Shown: positions 53,650 to 63,183 of the stretch, one piece after another
Position numbering within the stretch: position 1 is the stretch's first letter
Layout: every line of letters starts with the position of its first letter
From: DATAEG01 sp051001975
Lineage (GTDB): Bacteria; Actinomycetota; Actinomycetes; Mycobacteriales; Jatrophihabitantaceae
Reading direction: 5' to 3'
Length of the DNA stretch: 64,000 bases
NCBI GenBank assembly: GCA_051001975.1
Contig: JBPCMU010000065.1
Location: 1 to 64,000, forward strand
Translations under genes and position numbers: made by a program
Notes under the pieces: model-generated
Seen by the model: the letters and a program-made list of their open reading frames with translations, nothing else
Told to the model about the DNA's origin: nothing
The model's database searches: none

Positions 53650-54717
53650 ATGGCAGATGAATTTCAACCATTTCTCTCGTTGCCGGTCTGCTCTTGGCCG
53701 CCGAGCCGAACCGACTCGCACATGAACGCCGTGGCCTCCCCTGGGACCGGCCAGCGATTGCTGCCGGACGACGCCTCGTGGATCACCGAAATTGCGGCCG
53801 CCGCCGCTGGCAACGCGGACCTGGCCATCGAGGCCGCCCGGGTCGTCGGGGAACGGCTGCCCCTGCCGGGCGGCGGGCACACCGCGATGCGATGGCATCT
53901 GCTTGCCGAGGCGGCGGCGGCCGACCTCACCGTGGGGCGAGTGCTGGAAGCTCATGCCGATGCGCTGGCGATTCTGGCCGAGGCCGGGGTGACGCCCGTA
54001 CCGGGCGCCTGGGGCGTATTCGCCGCAGAAGCGCCCGGGTCCCGGCTGGACGCCGTCGAGGTAGGCGGCGCCTATCGAGTGAACGGGGTCAAGCCCTGGT
54101 GTTCGCTGGGTGGCCAATTGGACCGTGCCCTGGTGACCGCGCACGAGGGGGACACCCGGCGGCTGTTCGCGGTGGACCTGCACCACGCGTCGGTTCGGCC
54201 TTCGCCGGCCGAGGGGTGGGTCTCGCGCGGGCTTTCTGCCGTGCCCAGCGGCCCGGTCGAGTTCGACGCGTCGCCGGCATCGCCGGTGGGCGATCCGGGG
54301 TGGTATCTGCGCCGGGCCGGCTTCGCCCGCGGCGGCATCGGAGTGGCGGCGTGCTGGTTCGGAGGCGCCGCGGAGCTGCACCGCACACTGATGCAGCGGG
54401 GACGCTCCGGTGATCTGACCGATCTGCACCTCGGTGCGATCGATGTGGCGCTGCACGGTGCCGCCGCGACTCTGCGAGACGCCGCGCGGACGGTGGACGC
54501 GGGGGAGGACAGCTGGCTGCTCGCGCTTCGTGCTCGGTCGGTCGTGGCCGCCGCCGCCGAGCTCACTCTGCTGCACGTCGGGCATGCGCTCGGCCCGGCG
54601 CCGCTGAGCTTCGATGAGGAGTACGCCCGTCGCGTCGCCGATCTGCAGATCTACGTCCGGCAACACCATGGTGAACGTGATCTTGCGGCAACCGGTCGAG
54701 AGGTGCGGGGCCAATGA
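53650..54717 (+). CDS. Acyl-CoA dehydrogenase-like flavoprotein
   Basis: Up to 355 residues (ATG 53650, or 53722 at MNAVASPG). Three-domain acyl-CoA dehydrogenase pattern: helical N-domain, beta domain with GAYRVNGVKPWCSLGG, then helices (FARGGIGVAACWFGGAAEL). No obvious catalytic glutamate position can be fixed. It overlaps the PIG-L/methyltransferase gene by 4 bp; the trio looks like a small biosynthetic operon. Confidence 0.85.
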   Translation: MADEFQPFLSLPVCSWPPSRTDSHMNAVASPGTGQRLLPDDASWITEIAAAAAGNADLAIEAARVVGERLPLPGGGHTAMRWHLLAEAAAADLTVGRVLEAHADALAILAEAGVTPVPGAWGVFAAEAPGSRLDAVEVGGAYRVNGVKPWCSLGGQLDRALVTAHEGDTRRLFAVDLHHASVRPSPAEGWVSRGLSAVPSGPVEFDASPASPVGDPGWYLRRAGFARGGIGVAACWFGGAAELHRTLMQRGRSGDLTDLHLGAIDVALHGAAATLRDAARTVDAGEDSWLLALRARSVVAAAAELTLLHVGHALGPAPLSFDEEYARRVADLQIYVRQHHGERDLAATGREVRGQ

Positions 54718-56018
54718 CGACCTTCACCCACCTCGACGACGGGACCGCCGAGTCAGCTTGGACCGCGGCAATCGATGAGCTGCCCAGAGTGGTTCTTCCC
54801 CCGCCCGGCACCCCGATCGTCGTGCTGGCAGCACATCCCGACGACGAGACGTTGGGTGCCGGAGGATTGATCGTGCACGCGGTCCGCCGCGGGCACCAGG
54901 TGACCGTCCTCGTTGCGTCCGACGGCGCGCGCTCGCACCCACTGTCGCCAACACACTCCGAGGCGACAATGGCACAACTGCGTCGATCGGAGACGGACGC
55001 CGCCGTCACGGCATTGGGAGCCGAGTTGGTCTGGCTGGGACTCGCCGACGGGCGGCTGTCCGAGCACGTCGCTGACGTTGCTGCGGCCCTGGCAGGTCGC
55101 TGCACGGCGGGCGGTTGGTTGTTCGCGCCCTGGTCAGGTGATCGGCATCCCGATCACGAGGCGTGTTCGCGTGCCGCTGCGCTGGTGACCGATCAGCACC
55201 GGTGGGAGTACCCGATCTGGGCGTGGCATTGGGCCGGCCCGGAGATCGTCGACGACGGTTGGCTGCGGCTGCCGATCGATGAGTCCGCGCGCCGGGTGAA
55301 GGCCGCCGCACTCGGCTGCTACCGGAGTCAGACGCACGCGCTGTCCGAGGACGAGTCGGATCAGCCCGTCCTCACACCCGCTTTCCTGGAGCACTTCGGC
55401 CGCACCAGCGAGACGTTCATCGATCCATTGCCTCGGGCTGCCGCCGAGATCTCGTCGTTCGATGACCTCTACGCCACCGGCGAGCCCTGGCGGTTGGACA
55501 GATCCTGGTATGAACAGCGAAAGCGCGACACGGTACTCGCAGCTCTGCCGCGCCCCGCCTTCCGCCGCGGCTTCGAGCCCGGCTGCGGACCAGGGTTGCT
55601 GACCACTCGACTCGCGCCGCGCTGTGGCGAGTTTGTCGCAGCCGACGGTGCGCAGACCGCCGTGAGTCTGGCTCGCGCCAGGACGGGTCTGCACATAGAG
55701 CAGATGCTGATCCCCAGCGAATGGCCGACCGGAGAATTCGACCTGATCGTGCTGCACGAAGTGGGCTACTACGTGCGAGACCTCCCACTGCTGGCCGAGC
55801 GGATTCAAGCGTCGCTCGCAGATGACGGCGTGCTGGTGACGTGTCACTGGCGGTGGCCGGCACCTGACCATCCATGGTCGGGCGACGAAGTTCTTTGGGC
55901 GCTCCGATCCGAGCTCAGCCTACGAGTCATCACCCACCATGAGGAACCGGACTTCGTCCTCGATGTGTTCGACCGCACCGGCAGATCCGTTGCGCAGGCC
56001 GAGGGAATCGTCGGATGA
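54714..56018 (+). CDS. Bifunctional PIG-L deacetylase / SAM methyltransferase
   Basis: 434 residues with two domains. Residues 30-230 form a PIG-L/LmbE zinc deacetylase (AAHPDDETLGAGG, H41, D43, D44, E45, then WSGDRHPDHEAC). Residues 250-430 are a class I methyltransferase of NodS type (FEPGCGPGLLTTRLA; LIVLHEVGYYVRDLP). It would remove an N-acetyl group and methylate the product. The stop overlaps the glycosyltransferase ATG. Confidence 0.9.
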   Translation: MTTFTHLDDGTAESAWTAAIDELPRVVLPPPGTPIVVLAAHPDDETLGAGGLIVHAVRRGHQVTVLVASDGARSHPLSPTHSEATMAQLRRSETDAAVTALGAELVWLGLADGRLSEHVADVAAALAGRCTAGGWLFAPWSGDRHPDHEACSRAAALVTDQHRWEYPIWAWHWAGPEIVDDGWLRLPIDESARRVKAAALGCYRSQTHALSEDESDQPVLTPAFLEHFGRTSETFIDPLPRAAAEISSFDDLYATGEPWRLDRSWYEQRKRDTVLAALPRPAFRRGFEPGCGPGLLTTRLAPRCGEFVAADGAQTAVSLARARTGLHIEQMLIPSEWPTGEFDLIVLHEVGYYVRDLPLLAERIQASLADDGVLVTCHWRWPAPDHPWSGDEVLWALRSELSLRVITHHEEPDFVLDVFDRTGRSVAQAEGIVG

Positions 56019-56770
56019 CCATTGAGCACATTGCTGTCGTCATTCCGGCCCGCAACGAAGAGCTGACCATTGACGAGTGCCTGCGAGCGGTCTGCGTCGC
56101 ACGGGCGGCCGTGGACTGTTCGGTGCGAATAGTCGTCGTGCTGGATGCCTGTCGCGATCGGACCCGCGCGCTGGTCGGCCGGCACGAAGGGATCGAGACC
56201 GTCGTCGTGTCCGCTCGGTGCGTCGGAGCGGCGCGGGCCGCCGGTATTGATCACGTCCTGGCCACCACCGCGTATCCGACCGACGGGATCTGGCTCGCCA
56301 ACACCGACGCGGACTCCTCCGTCCCACCGCACTGGCTCAGCCAAGCACTCTGCGAAGCTCACGACGGTGCTGATCTCGTACTGGGCACAGTTGTCCCGCA
56401 CGGCGTCTCCGGGGCACTGGCACGTGCCTGGTCGGCGCGTCACGAGCCGGGCGATGGTCACTCCCACGTTCACGGCGCCAACCTCGGGGTCCGGGCCAGC
56501 ACCTACCTCGCGGCAGGCGGGTTCCCGGCGGTGGCGACGGCCGAGGACGTCGGGTTGGTTGACCGGGTCACCACCCGAACGACAGCTCGTATCGCCCGCG
56601 TGGGCTCGATTCCGGTACTTACCAGTGGTCGTGTCGAGGGACGGTCCCCGGAGGGCTTCGCCGGCTACCTCACGCGACTGGCCGCCCGACTCGCCCCGAC
56701 ACCGAGCATGGCCGGTCCGTCACCAGAGCTCGGCGCCGATGGACCGACGTCGGTGGCCAAGACGCTATGA
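56015..56770 (+). CDS. Glycosyltransferase family 2 protein
   Basis: 251 residues, GT-A fold: VVIPARNEELTIDECLRAV, the NTDADSSVP metal-binding DxD, and AEDVGLVDRV. It transfers a sugar from a nucleotide donor. Third member of the acyl-CoA dehydrogenase, deacetylase-methyltransferase, glycosyltransferase operon. Confidence 0.9.
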   Translation: MTIEHIAVVIPARNEELTIDECLRAVCVARAAVDCSVRIVVVLDACRDRTRALVGRHEGIETVVVSARCVGAARAAGIDHVLATTAYPTDGIWLANTDADSSVPPHWLSQALCEAHDGADLVLGTVVPHGVSGALARAWSARHEPGDGHSHVHGANLGVRASTYLAAGGFPAVATAEDVGLVDRVTTRTTARIARVGSIPVLTSGRVEGRSPEGFAGYLTRLAARLAPTPSMAGPSPELGADGPTSVAKTL

Positions 56771-56811
56771 GGACCGGCCCGCAGCCGCTCCAGGGGTGCT
56801 CCGGTCGACGA

Positions 56812-56976
56812 TCATCGGCGCGCCTTGCCCCCGCGCAGTCGGCTGCCGCCGAACACGAGAGTGGCCAGGAACAGCACGATCGCGATGATGGTGAGCCAAA
56901 TCAGGCCGTGCACGACCACGCCAATGATTCCGGCGACGATCCAGACAATGACGAGCAGGAGGATGAACGCGAGCAT
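56812..56976 (-). CDS. Small hydrophobic membrane protein
   Basis: 54 residues from ATG 56976, which has an AAGGGA site; a longer frame to 57015 is less likely. It is nearly all hydrophobic (LAFILLLVIVWIVAGIIGVV, a loop, then LIWLTIIAIVLFLATLVF) with a basic tail RLRGGKARR: two short helices. Function unknown; such proteins are common near stress genes in actinobacteria. Confidence 0.7.
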   Translation of the reverse strand: MLAFILLLVIVWIVAGIIGVVVHGLIWLTIIAIVLFLATLVFGGSRLRGGKARR

Positions 56977-57012
56977 GAGCTGTCCCTTCGGGGAAGCGGA
57001 TCGAGATCGCGG

Positions 57013-57035
57013 CAATCGGACAATCGGACAATCGG
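57013..57035. repeat. Three tandem CAATCGGA units
   Basis: CAATCGGA at 57013-57020 and 57021-57028, then CAATCGG at 57029-57035. It lies 37-60 bp upstream of the small membrane gene, in its promoter zone. Confidence 0.7.
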
Positions 57036-57397
57036 CGGAGTGTGCGGTGCCGCCCGACCGATTGTCTGCAGCACTGATGAATCAATCTCGTCGGTGGACA
57101 CGGCGTCCTTCGCCGAAACCTGGCGGGAGCCGCGCGCTGTTTCACGACTGGACGACACCGATGCTACGGCGTTGCGAGCGTTCGTCGGTCCGGTCAAGCG
57201 GGCGCTCCACCCGGGTTGCGGCGGCAAGCGAGCCCAGACACTTCTTGACTCATTCCAGTTAAGGGGGGAGTGTCTGGGTGACGGTTCGTTCCAGCGACGG
57301 CGCTGGCCACGAAGTCGATACGGCGGACGGTGTTTCCGGGGCCGGGTGCTCCGAGCGCAGCAACGATCGAAAGTCCTCGACGACATAGGAGTTTGAG
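57036..57397. other. Gene-free stretch before catalase
   Basis: About 360 bp with no convincing coding sequence in any frame. The last 10 bp form the AGGAG ribosome site of the catalase. I see no clear repeat or known motif otherwise. Confidence 0.5.
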
Positions 57398-58924
57398 ATG
57401 ACCGAACCTGGAGCCCGACCCGCGACGACGACCGATGCTGGGATACCCGTCGCCAGCGACGAGCATTCTCTTTCCGTCGGGGCCGATGGCGCGCTGCTGC
57501 TGCAGGACCACTACCTGCTCGAACAGATGGCCACCTTCAACCGCGAGCGCATTCCGGAGCGCCAACCGCACGCCAAGGGCGGCGGGGCGTTCGGCACCTT
57601 CCAGGTCACTCAGGACGTCAGTGCATTCACCCGCGCGAGTGTGTTCCAGCCCAGCGCCGAGACCGACGTACTGATTCGGTTCTCCAGCGTGGCCGGTGAG
57701 CGGGGCAGCCCGGACACGTGGCGTGATCCGCGCGGCTTCTCGGTCAAGTTCTACACCGACGAGGGCAATTTCGATCTCGTCGGCAACAATACCCCGGTCT
57801 TCTTCATGCGCGATCCAATGAAGTTCCAGCACTTCATCCGGTCACAGAAACGCCGCGCGGACAACAACCTGCGTGATCACGACATGCAGTGGGATTTCTG
57901 GACGCTGTCGCCCGAGTCCGCCCACCAGGTGACCTGGCTGATGGGCGATCGCGGCATCCCGCGAACGTGGCGGCACATGAACGGCTACTCCAGCCACACG
58001 TACATGTGGATCAATGCGCAGGGCGAGAAGTTCTGGGTCAAGTACCACTTCAAGAGTGACCAAGGGGTGGAGTGCTTCACCCAGGACGAGGCCGACCAGA
58101 TGGCCTCCGTGGACACCGATTACCACCAGCGGGACCTGTTCGAGCACATCCGCGACGGCGAGTTCCCCAGTTGGACGCTGAAGATGCAGATCATGCCGTT
58201 CGAGGACGCCAAGACCTATCGGTTCAACCCGTTCGACCTCACCAAGGTCTGGCCGCACGCGGACTACCCGCTGCAGGAAGTCGGCACGCTGACGCTGAAT
58301 CGCAACGTCAGCGACTATCACGCCGAGATGGAGCAAGCAGCCTTCGAGCCCAACAACATCGTGCCCGGAACCGGACTCTCGCCGGACAAGATGCTGCTCG
58401 CCCGCGGCTTCAGCTACTCCGACGCGCACCGCGCCCGGCTGGGCGTGAACTACAAGCAGATCCCGGTCAACTTGCCGCACGTGGAGGTGCACAGTTACTC
58501 CAAGGACGGCGCAATGCGGATCATCAACGTCACCGATCCGGTGTACGCGCCCAATTCCTACGGTGGCCCGAAGGCGCAGCCCGAACTGACCGACGACGGC
58601 GGCACCTGGCACAGCGACGGCGACATGGTGCGCGCGGCCTACACACTGCGGGCCGAGGACGACGACTGGGGCCAAGCCGGGACGATGGTGCGCGAGGTGC
58701 TGGATGACGCGGCCCGCGGCCGGCTGGTCGACAACATCGTCGGCCATCTGCTCAACGCCGTGAGCGAGCCGGTCCTGGCCCGGGCCTTCGACTACTGGCG
58801 CAACGTCGACAAGCAACTCGGCGATCGCATCGAGGCCGGCGTGCGCAGCAAGCAGGATGAGAAGGACCCCAAGGCGGCGCAGCAGGCCAACCCCGCCCGG
58901 TCCAGCATGCAGGACAAAGCCTGA
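57398..58924 (+). CDS. kat: Catalase (haem, monofunctional)
   Basis: 508 residues, small-subunit clade. Active-site histidine H58 lies in RIPERQPHAKGGG (usual V-V-H replaced by Q-P-H), followed by the FSSVAGERGSPDTWRDPRGFSVKFYT motif, the GNNTPVFF asparagine region and the proximal haem tyrosine segment around SYSDAHRARLGVNY. It breaks down hydrogen peroxide; the pyruvate oxidase-like gene 2.5 kb downstream may produce it. A GGAG site precedes the ATG. Confidence 0.96.
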   Translation: MTEPGARPATTTDAGIPVASDEHSLSVGADGALLLQDHYLLEQMATFNRERIPERQPHAKGGGAFGTFQVTQDVSAFTRASVFQPSAETDVLIRFSSVAGERGSPDTWRDPRGFSVKFYTDEGNFDLVGNNTPVFFMRDPMKFQHFIRSQKRRADNNLRDHDMQWDFWTLSPESAHQVTWLMGDRGIPRTWRHMNGYSSHTYMWINAQGEKFWVKYHFKSDQGVECFTQDEADQMASVDTDYHQRDLFEHIRDGEFPSWTLKMQIMPFEDAKTYRFNPFDLTKVWPHADYPLQEVGTLTLNRNVSDYHAEMEQAAFEPNNIVPGTGLSPDKMLLARGFSYSDAHRARLGVNYKQIPVNLPHVEVHSYSKDGAMRIINVTDPVYAPNSYGGPKAQPELTDDGGTWHSDGDMVRAAYTLRAEDDDWGQAGTMVREVLDDAARGRLVDNIVGHLLNAVSEPVLARAFDYWRNVDKQLGDRIEAGVRSKQDEKDPKAAQQANPARSSMQDKA

Positions 58925-58955
58925 CCGAGCCTGCCTGGGCGAGATGATCGCGGGA

Positions 58956-58991
58956 GGGACCTGTCCCGGACTTGCGCACCGGCCAGGTCCC
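58956..58991 (+). terminator. Hairpin after catalase
   Basis: GGGACCTG 58956-58963 pairs with CAGGTCCC 58984-58991 around a 20-nt loop, in the 110-bp gap before the molybdoenzyme. Terminator or regulatory hairpin. Confidence 0.35.
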
Positions 58992-59034
58992 CCTGTGCTC
59001 GCGGCGCGCCGTTGTCTGAGAAAGGGGTGAATGG

Positions 59035-61308
59035 ATGGCTGAGGAAGGCACGTCGGGTACGGACCCGAAGGTGGGCAAGCCGAAGAAGTCTGCGGTCGGT
59101 ATCCCCGGCATCGCGCACTCGATGCAGTACGCGCTCGGCGAGATGGGCGCCAGGCGAAGCCTGCAGACTTTGCTGAAGATGAACCACGTCGACGGTTTCG
59201 ACTGCCCGAGCTGCGCATGGCCCGACCCGGATCGACGTAAGGCTGCTGAGTTCTGCGAGAACGGCGCGAAGGCAGTCGCGTGGGAGGCGACCCGCAAGCG
59301 GGTCACTTCGGAATTCTTCGCTGCACACTCCGTGGCCGAACTCAGGGAGCAGCCCGACCATTGGCTCGAGCACAACGGCCGGCTGACCGAACCCATGTAC
59401 CTGGCACCTGGCGCCACCCATTACGCGCCGCTCGACTGGGACGAGGCCCTCACGCTCGTCGCCGATCGGCTACGGGCCATATCGGACCCGGACCGTGCGG
59501 TCTTCTACACAAGTGGTCGAGCCAGCAACGAGGCGGCCTTCGTGTACCAGCTGCTGGCCCGGCGGCTGGGCACCAACAACCTGCCGGATTGTTCCAACAT
59601 GTGTCATGAGTCGAGCGGCCGCGCGTTGTCGGAGACGATCGGCGTCGGCAAGGGCACCGTCACACTGGACGACATTGCGCTGCATGCCGACCTCATCGTC
59701 ATCGTCGGGCAGAACCCGGGTACCAATCACCCGCGCATGCTCACCGCACTCGAGGATGCCAAGGAGCGCGGGGCGCGCATCGTCGCGGTCAATCCGCTCC
59801 CCGAGGCCGGGCTCGTCAAGTTCCGCAACCCGCAGACTCCGCGAGGTCTAATCGGCCCGGGCACGAAGATCGCCGATCGGTTTCTGAACGTCCGGGTCAA
59901 CGGCGATCTCGCGTTGTTCGCGGGCGTGAACCGGGTGCTCGTCGAGCGCGATTCGGCACAACCTGGCAGCGTGCTGGATCGCGACTTCATCGACACGTAC
60001 TGCGACGGTTTCGACGCCGTGCAAGCAGCGTGGCAGGCCCTGTCGTGGTCGGACCTGGAGAAGCAGAGCGGGTTGTCCCGTAGCGAGATCGAGGACTTCG
60101 CATCGGACGTCACCGCGGCCGACAGCGTAGTTGTGTGCTGGGCGATGGGATTGACCCAGCACCGCAATGCGGTCGCCACGATCCGCGAAATCGCGAACTT
60201 CCTCCTGCTCCGCGGGAACATCGGTCGCCCGGGTGCCGGAGCGGCTCCGATCCGTGGGCACAGCAACGTGCAGGGTGATCGGACGATGGGCATCTGGGAG
60301 CAGATGCCCGACGGATTCCTCGACGCGGTGGGCGCCGAATTCGGCTTCGACCCACCTCGTGCGCATGGGTGGGACACCGTCGACAGCATCCGCGCGATGC
60401 GCGACGGAAAGGTCGACGTCTTCATGGCCCTGGGCGGCAACTTCGCCGCGGCGACCCCCGATACGGACGTGACCGAGGCTGCGCTGGCCACCTGCGCGCT
60501 GACGGTGCACGTGGCCACGAAGTTGAACCGGTCGCATCTGTGTCACGGGCGTGAGGCGCTGATCCTGCCGTGCCTGGGTCGCACCGAACGCGATCTGCGC
60601 CCCGGCGGTGAGCAGTTCGTCAGTGTCGAGGACTCGATGAGCATGGTGCATTCCTCACGTGGTCGCCTCGCGCCGGGGTCACCCTGGCTGCGTAGTGAGG
60701 TCGCCATCATCACCGGGTTGGGCGAGGCGCTCTTCGGCGCGGACCTGGGCTGGAAGGAGATGGGCGACGACTACCGGGTCATCCGCCGGCACATCGAGCG
60801 GGTGGTACCGGGCTTCCATGCCTTCGAGGAGCGGGTTACCCAGCCGGGTGGATTCATCCTGCCCAATGGACCGAGGGACTCGCGGACCTTCGCCACGGCC
60901 TCCGGCAAAGCGCGATTCACCGTCAACCCGCCGACCTCGGTCGATGTCCCGGAGGGTTACCTGCTGTTGCAGACGGTTCGTTCGCATGACCAGTTCAACA
61001 CCACGGTGTACGGCCTCGACGATCGTTATCGGGGCATCAGGGGCGGCCGGCGGGTGGTCCTCGTCAACACCGACGACCTGCGCGACCGCGGATTGCGCGA
61101 CGGTGACCTGGTCGACCTGGTGAGCGTGTTCAACAGCACCGAACGGCGCGCCAGCGGCTTCCGCGCCATCGAGTACCCGACACCGCGCGGATGTGCTGCC
61201 GCGTACTTCCCTGAGGCGAACGTCCTGGTGCCGCTGGACTCGACCGCAGAGGGCAGCAACACCCCGACCTCCAAGTCCACCGTTATCCGTCTGGAGTCCG
61301 CCGGCTGA
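59035..61308 (+). CDS. FdhF/YdeP-family molybdopterin oxidoreductase
   Basis: 757 residues, cytoplasmic. N-terminal DGFDCPSCAWPDPD holds three cysteines rather than a full iron-sulfur site, as in YdeP. Molybdopterin domains follow (FYTSGRASNEAAFVYQLLARRLGTNN; NMCHESSGRALSETIG; DAL- and guanine-dinucleotide binding region near the C-terminus). YdeP-type proteins are linked to acid resistance; formate oxidation is unproven. Confidence 0.92.
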   Translation: MAEEGTSGTDPKVGKPKKSAVGIPGIAHSMQYALGEMGARRSLQTLLKMNHVDGFDCPSCAWPDPDRRKAAEFCENGAKAVAWEATRKRVTSEFFAAHSVAELREQPDHWLEHNGRLTEPMYLAPGATHYAPLDWDEALTLVADRLRAISDPDRAVFYTSGRASNEAAFVYQLLARRLGTNNLPDCSNMCHESSGRALSETIGVGKGTVTLDDIALHADLIVIVGQNPGTNHPRMLTALEDAKERGARIVAVNPLPEAGLVKFRNPQTPRGLIGPGTKIADRFLNVRVNGDLALFAGVNRVLVERDSAQPGSVLDRDFIDTYCDGFDAVQAAWQALSWSDLEKQSGLSRSEIEDFASDVTAADSVVVCWAMGLTQHRNAVATIREIANFLLLRGNIGRPGAGAAPIRGHSNVQGDRTMGIWEQMPDGFLDAVGAEFGFDPPRAHGWDTVDSIRAMRDGKVDVFMALGGNFAAATPDTDVTEAALATCALTVHVATKLNRSHLCHGREALILPCLGRTERDLRPGGEQFVSVEDSMSMVHSSRGRLAPGSPWLRSEVAIITGLGEALFGADLGWKEMGDDYRVIRRHIERVVPGFHAFEERVTQPGGFILPNGPRDSRTFATASGKARFTVNPPTSVDVPEGYLLLQTVRSHDQFNTTVYGLDDRYRGIRGGRRVVLVNTDDLRDRGLRDGDLVDLVSVFNSTERRASGFRAIEYPTPRGCAAAYFPEANVLVPLDSTAEGSNTPTSKSTVIRLESAG

Positions 61309-61396
61309 CGATCTACCTTGCCGAGTAGCGTCAAGACGGGTTGAACGCACAGCCTCCTGCATCCATTCGATCGGACCCGAGGAGGACGCCACCGCG

Positions 61397-63127
61397 ATGC
61401 CGACCGTTGCCGAAATGATCGTGACAGCCCTGGCCGAGCAAGGCGTCCGCACCGTGTGGGGGGTCGTCGGGGACGCACTCAACCCGGTCACCGACGCGAT
61501 CCGCCGCGAGGAGCGCATCGAGTGGATCGGGGTTCGCCACGAGGAGGTCGCGGCGTTCGCCGCCGGTGCCCAGGCGCAGCTGACCGGCACGCTCGGCGTC
61601 TGTATGGGCACCGTCGGACCAGGATCGGTGCATCTTCTCAATGGTCTCTACGACGCGAAGAAGTCGCACGCGCCGGTGCTCGCGATCTGTGGGCAGGTTC
61701 CCCTCGAGGAGATGGGCTCGGACTTCTTCCAGGAGGTCGACAATGACCTCTTGTTCCGAGATGTCGCCGCGTTCACCCACACCATCACTTCGCCCGCTCA
61801 GGCTGTCACGCTCGTCGAGCAAGCCGTGCAGAGCGCGCTCAATGCGCCCGGAGTTGCGGTTCTGACTCTGCCCGGCGACGTCGGCGGCCTCGATCTGGCC
61901 AAGGGCGCGGCTACGCCCCGCTTCGTGCAAGCCCATCCGGCAAGCGTTCCCGAACACACTGCCCTGCAACGCGCGGCCGAACTGATCGACGCCGGTGACA
62001 CCGTCACCCTGCTCGTCGGTATCGGTGCGCGGGATGCGCGAGCGGAGCTACTTGATCTAGCCGAGCACCTCAGCGCTCCGATGGTGCTGACCCTCAAGGC
62101 CAAGGAGCGTCTCGAGTTCGAGAACCCCTACCAAGTGGGCCAGTCCGGATTGATCGGCAATCCGGCTGCGTCGCGGGCGTTCGAAGGTGGTGATGTGCTG
62201 CTGATGGTCGGAACCGACTTCCCGTATCGGGAGTGGTATCCGGAGGGAAAGACCGTCATCCAGATCGATGCCCGCCCGGAGCAGATCGGGCGACGCACGT
62301 CCGTTGCTCTCGGACTGGTCGGTCATGCCGCTGTAACCCTCGCGGCGTTGCGCACGATGGTGTCGGCCAAAGTCGATCGAGCGCACCTCGACAGTGCCCG
62401 AAGCCATTACGAGTCGTGGGTGCAGCGGCAGCTGGCGCTCACCGAGCCAGATCATGACACCGGCCTGGTGGGCCGAGTGCAGAAGCACTTCGACAACACC
62501 GACGAGCGCATCCGCCCGGAACTGCTCGCCCATACGATCGGCAAGTACGCGGCACCGGACGCCGTCTTCACCTGCGACACCGGTATGTCGACGGTCTGGC
62601 TGTCCCGGTTCGTGACCATGTCAGACCGGCGCGCCCTGCTGGGTTCCTTCAACCTCGGATCGATGGCCAACGCTCTGCCACAAGCGCTCGGCGCAGCAGC
62701 GCTGGACCGCACCCGCCAGGTCGTCGCATTCTGTGGGGACGGTGGCCTGTCGATGCTGCTCGGGGACCTGATCACTGCGGTCACCCACGACCTACCGGTG
62801 AAGCTGATCGTCTTCGACAACGCCCGCCTCGGGATGGTCAAGCTGGAGCAGGAGCAGGTCGGACTGCCCGAGTTCGGGACCGTGCTGACCAATCCGGACT
62901 TCGCCGCCGTCGCCCGCGCGATCGGACTGCACGCCGTCCGGGTGGAGGATTCCGCCGACGTGGACGCTGCTGTGCACGATGCCTTGGCGCACGATGGTCC
63001 GGTCCTGCTCGATGTGCTCACCAATCCGACCGAGGTCTCCGTGCCCGGCAAAGTGAAGGCGTCCCAGGGCTGGGGCTTCGCCATCGCGAAGATCCGCGAG
63101 ACGGTGCTGTCCGAGGGCGACTCCTGA
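61397..63127 (+). CDS. poxB: Thiamine-diphosphate enzyme, pyruvate oxidase/dehydrogenase type (PoxB-like)
   Basis: 576 residues. Three-domain ThDP enzyme: PYR domain with the catalytic glutamate in RHEEVAAFAAGAQAQLTG, middle FAD/regulatory domain, PP domain with GDGGLSMLLGDLITAV and the GD-G-x(24-27)-N motif ending DNARLGMVK. The PoxB group decarboxylates pyruvate to acetate, feeding quinones or oxygen. A GAGGAGG site precedes ATG 61397; the longer frame upstream is not used. Confidence 0.9.
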   Translation: MPTVAEMIVTALAEQGVRTVWGVVGDALNPVTDAIRREERIEWIGVRHEEVAAFAAGAQAQLTGTLGVCMGTVGPGSVHLLNGLYDAKKSHAPVLAICGQVPLEEMGSDFFQEVDNDLLFRDVAAFTHTITSPAQAVTLVEQAVQSALNAPGVAVLTLPGDVGGLDLAKGAATPRFVQAHPASVPEHTALQRAAELIDAGDTVTLLVGIGARDARAELLDLAEHLSAPMVLTLKAKERLEFENPYQVGQSGLIGNPAASRAFEGGDVLLMVGTDFPYREWYPEGKTVIQIDARPEQIGRRTSVALGLVGHAAVTLAALRTMVSAKVDRAHLDSARSHYESWVQRQLALTEPDHDTGLVGRVQKHFDNTDERIRPELLAHTIGKYAAPDAVFTCDTGMSTVWLSRFVTMSDRRALLGSFNLGSMANALPQALGAAALDRTRQVVAFCGDGGLSMLLGDLITAVTHDLPVKLIVFDNARLGMVKLEQEQVGLPEFGTVLTNPDFAAVARAIGLHAVRVEDSADVDAAVHDALAHDGPVLLDVLTNPTEVSVPGKVKASQGWGFAIAKIRETVLSEGDS

Positions 63128-63183
63128 GCTGCTGCCCGGTGCGTCGCACAGCCGGCCAGGTCTTTATGGCCTATCAATGAGGC

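Noticed and set aside
56767..57396. 209-codon plus-strand frame before catalase
   Set aside because: Covers the antisense small membrane gene and repeats; no motif or ribosome site.
57842..59218. 458-codon minus-strand frame over the catalase gene
   Set aside because: Antisense shadow; its protein has no recognisable fold.
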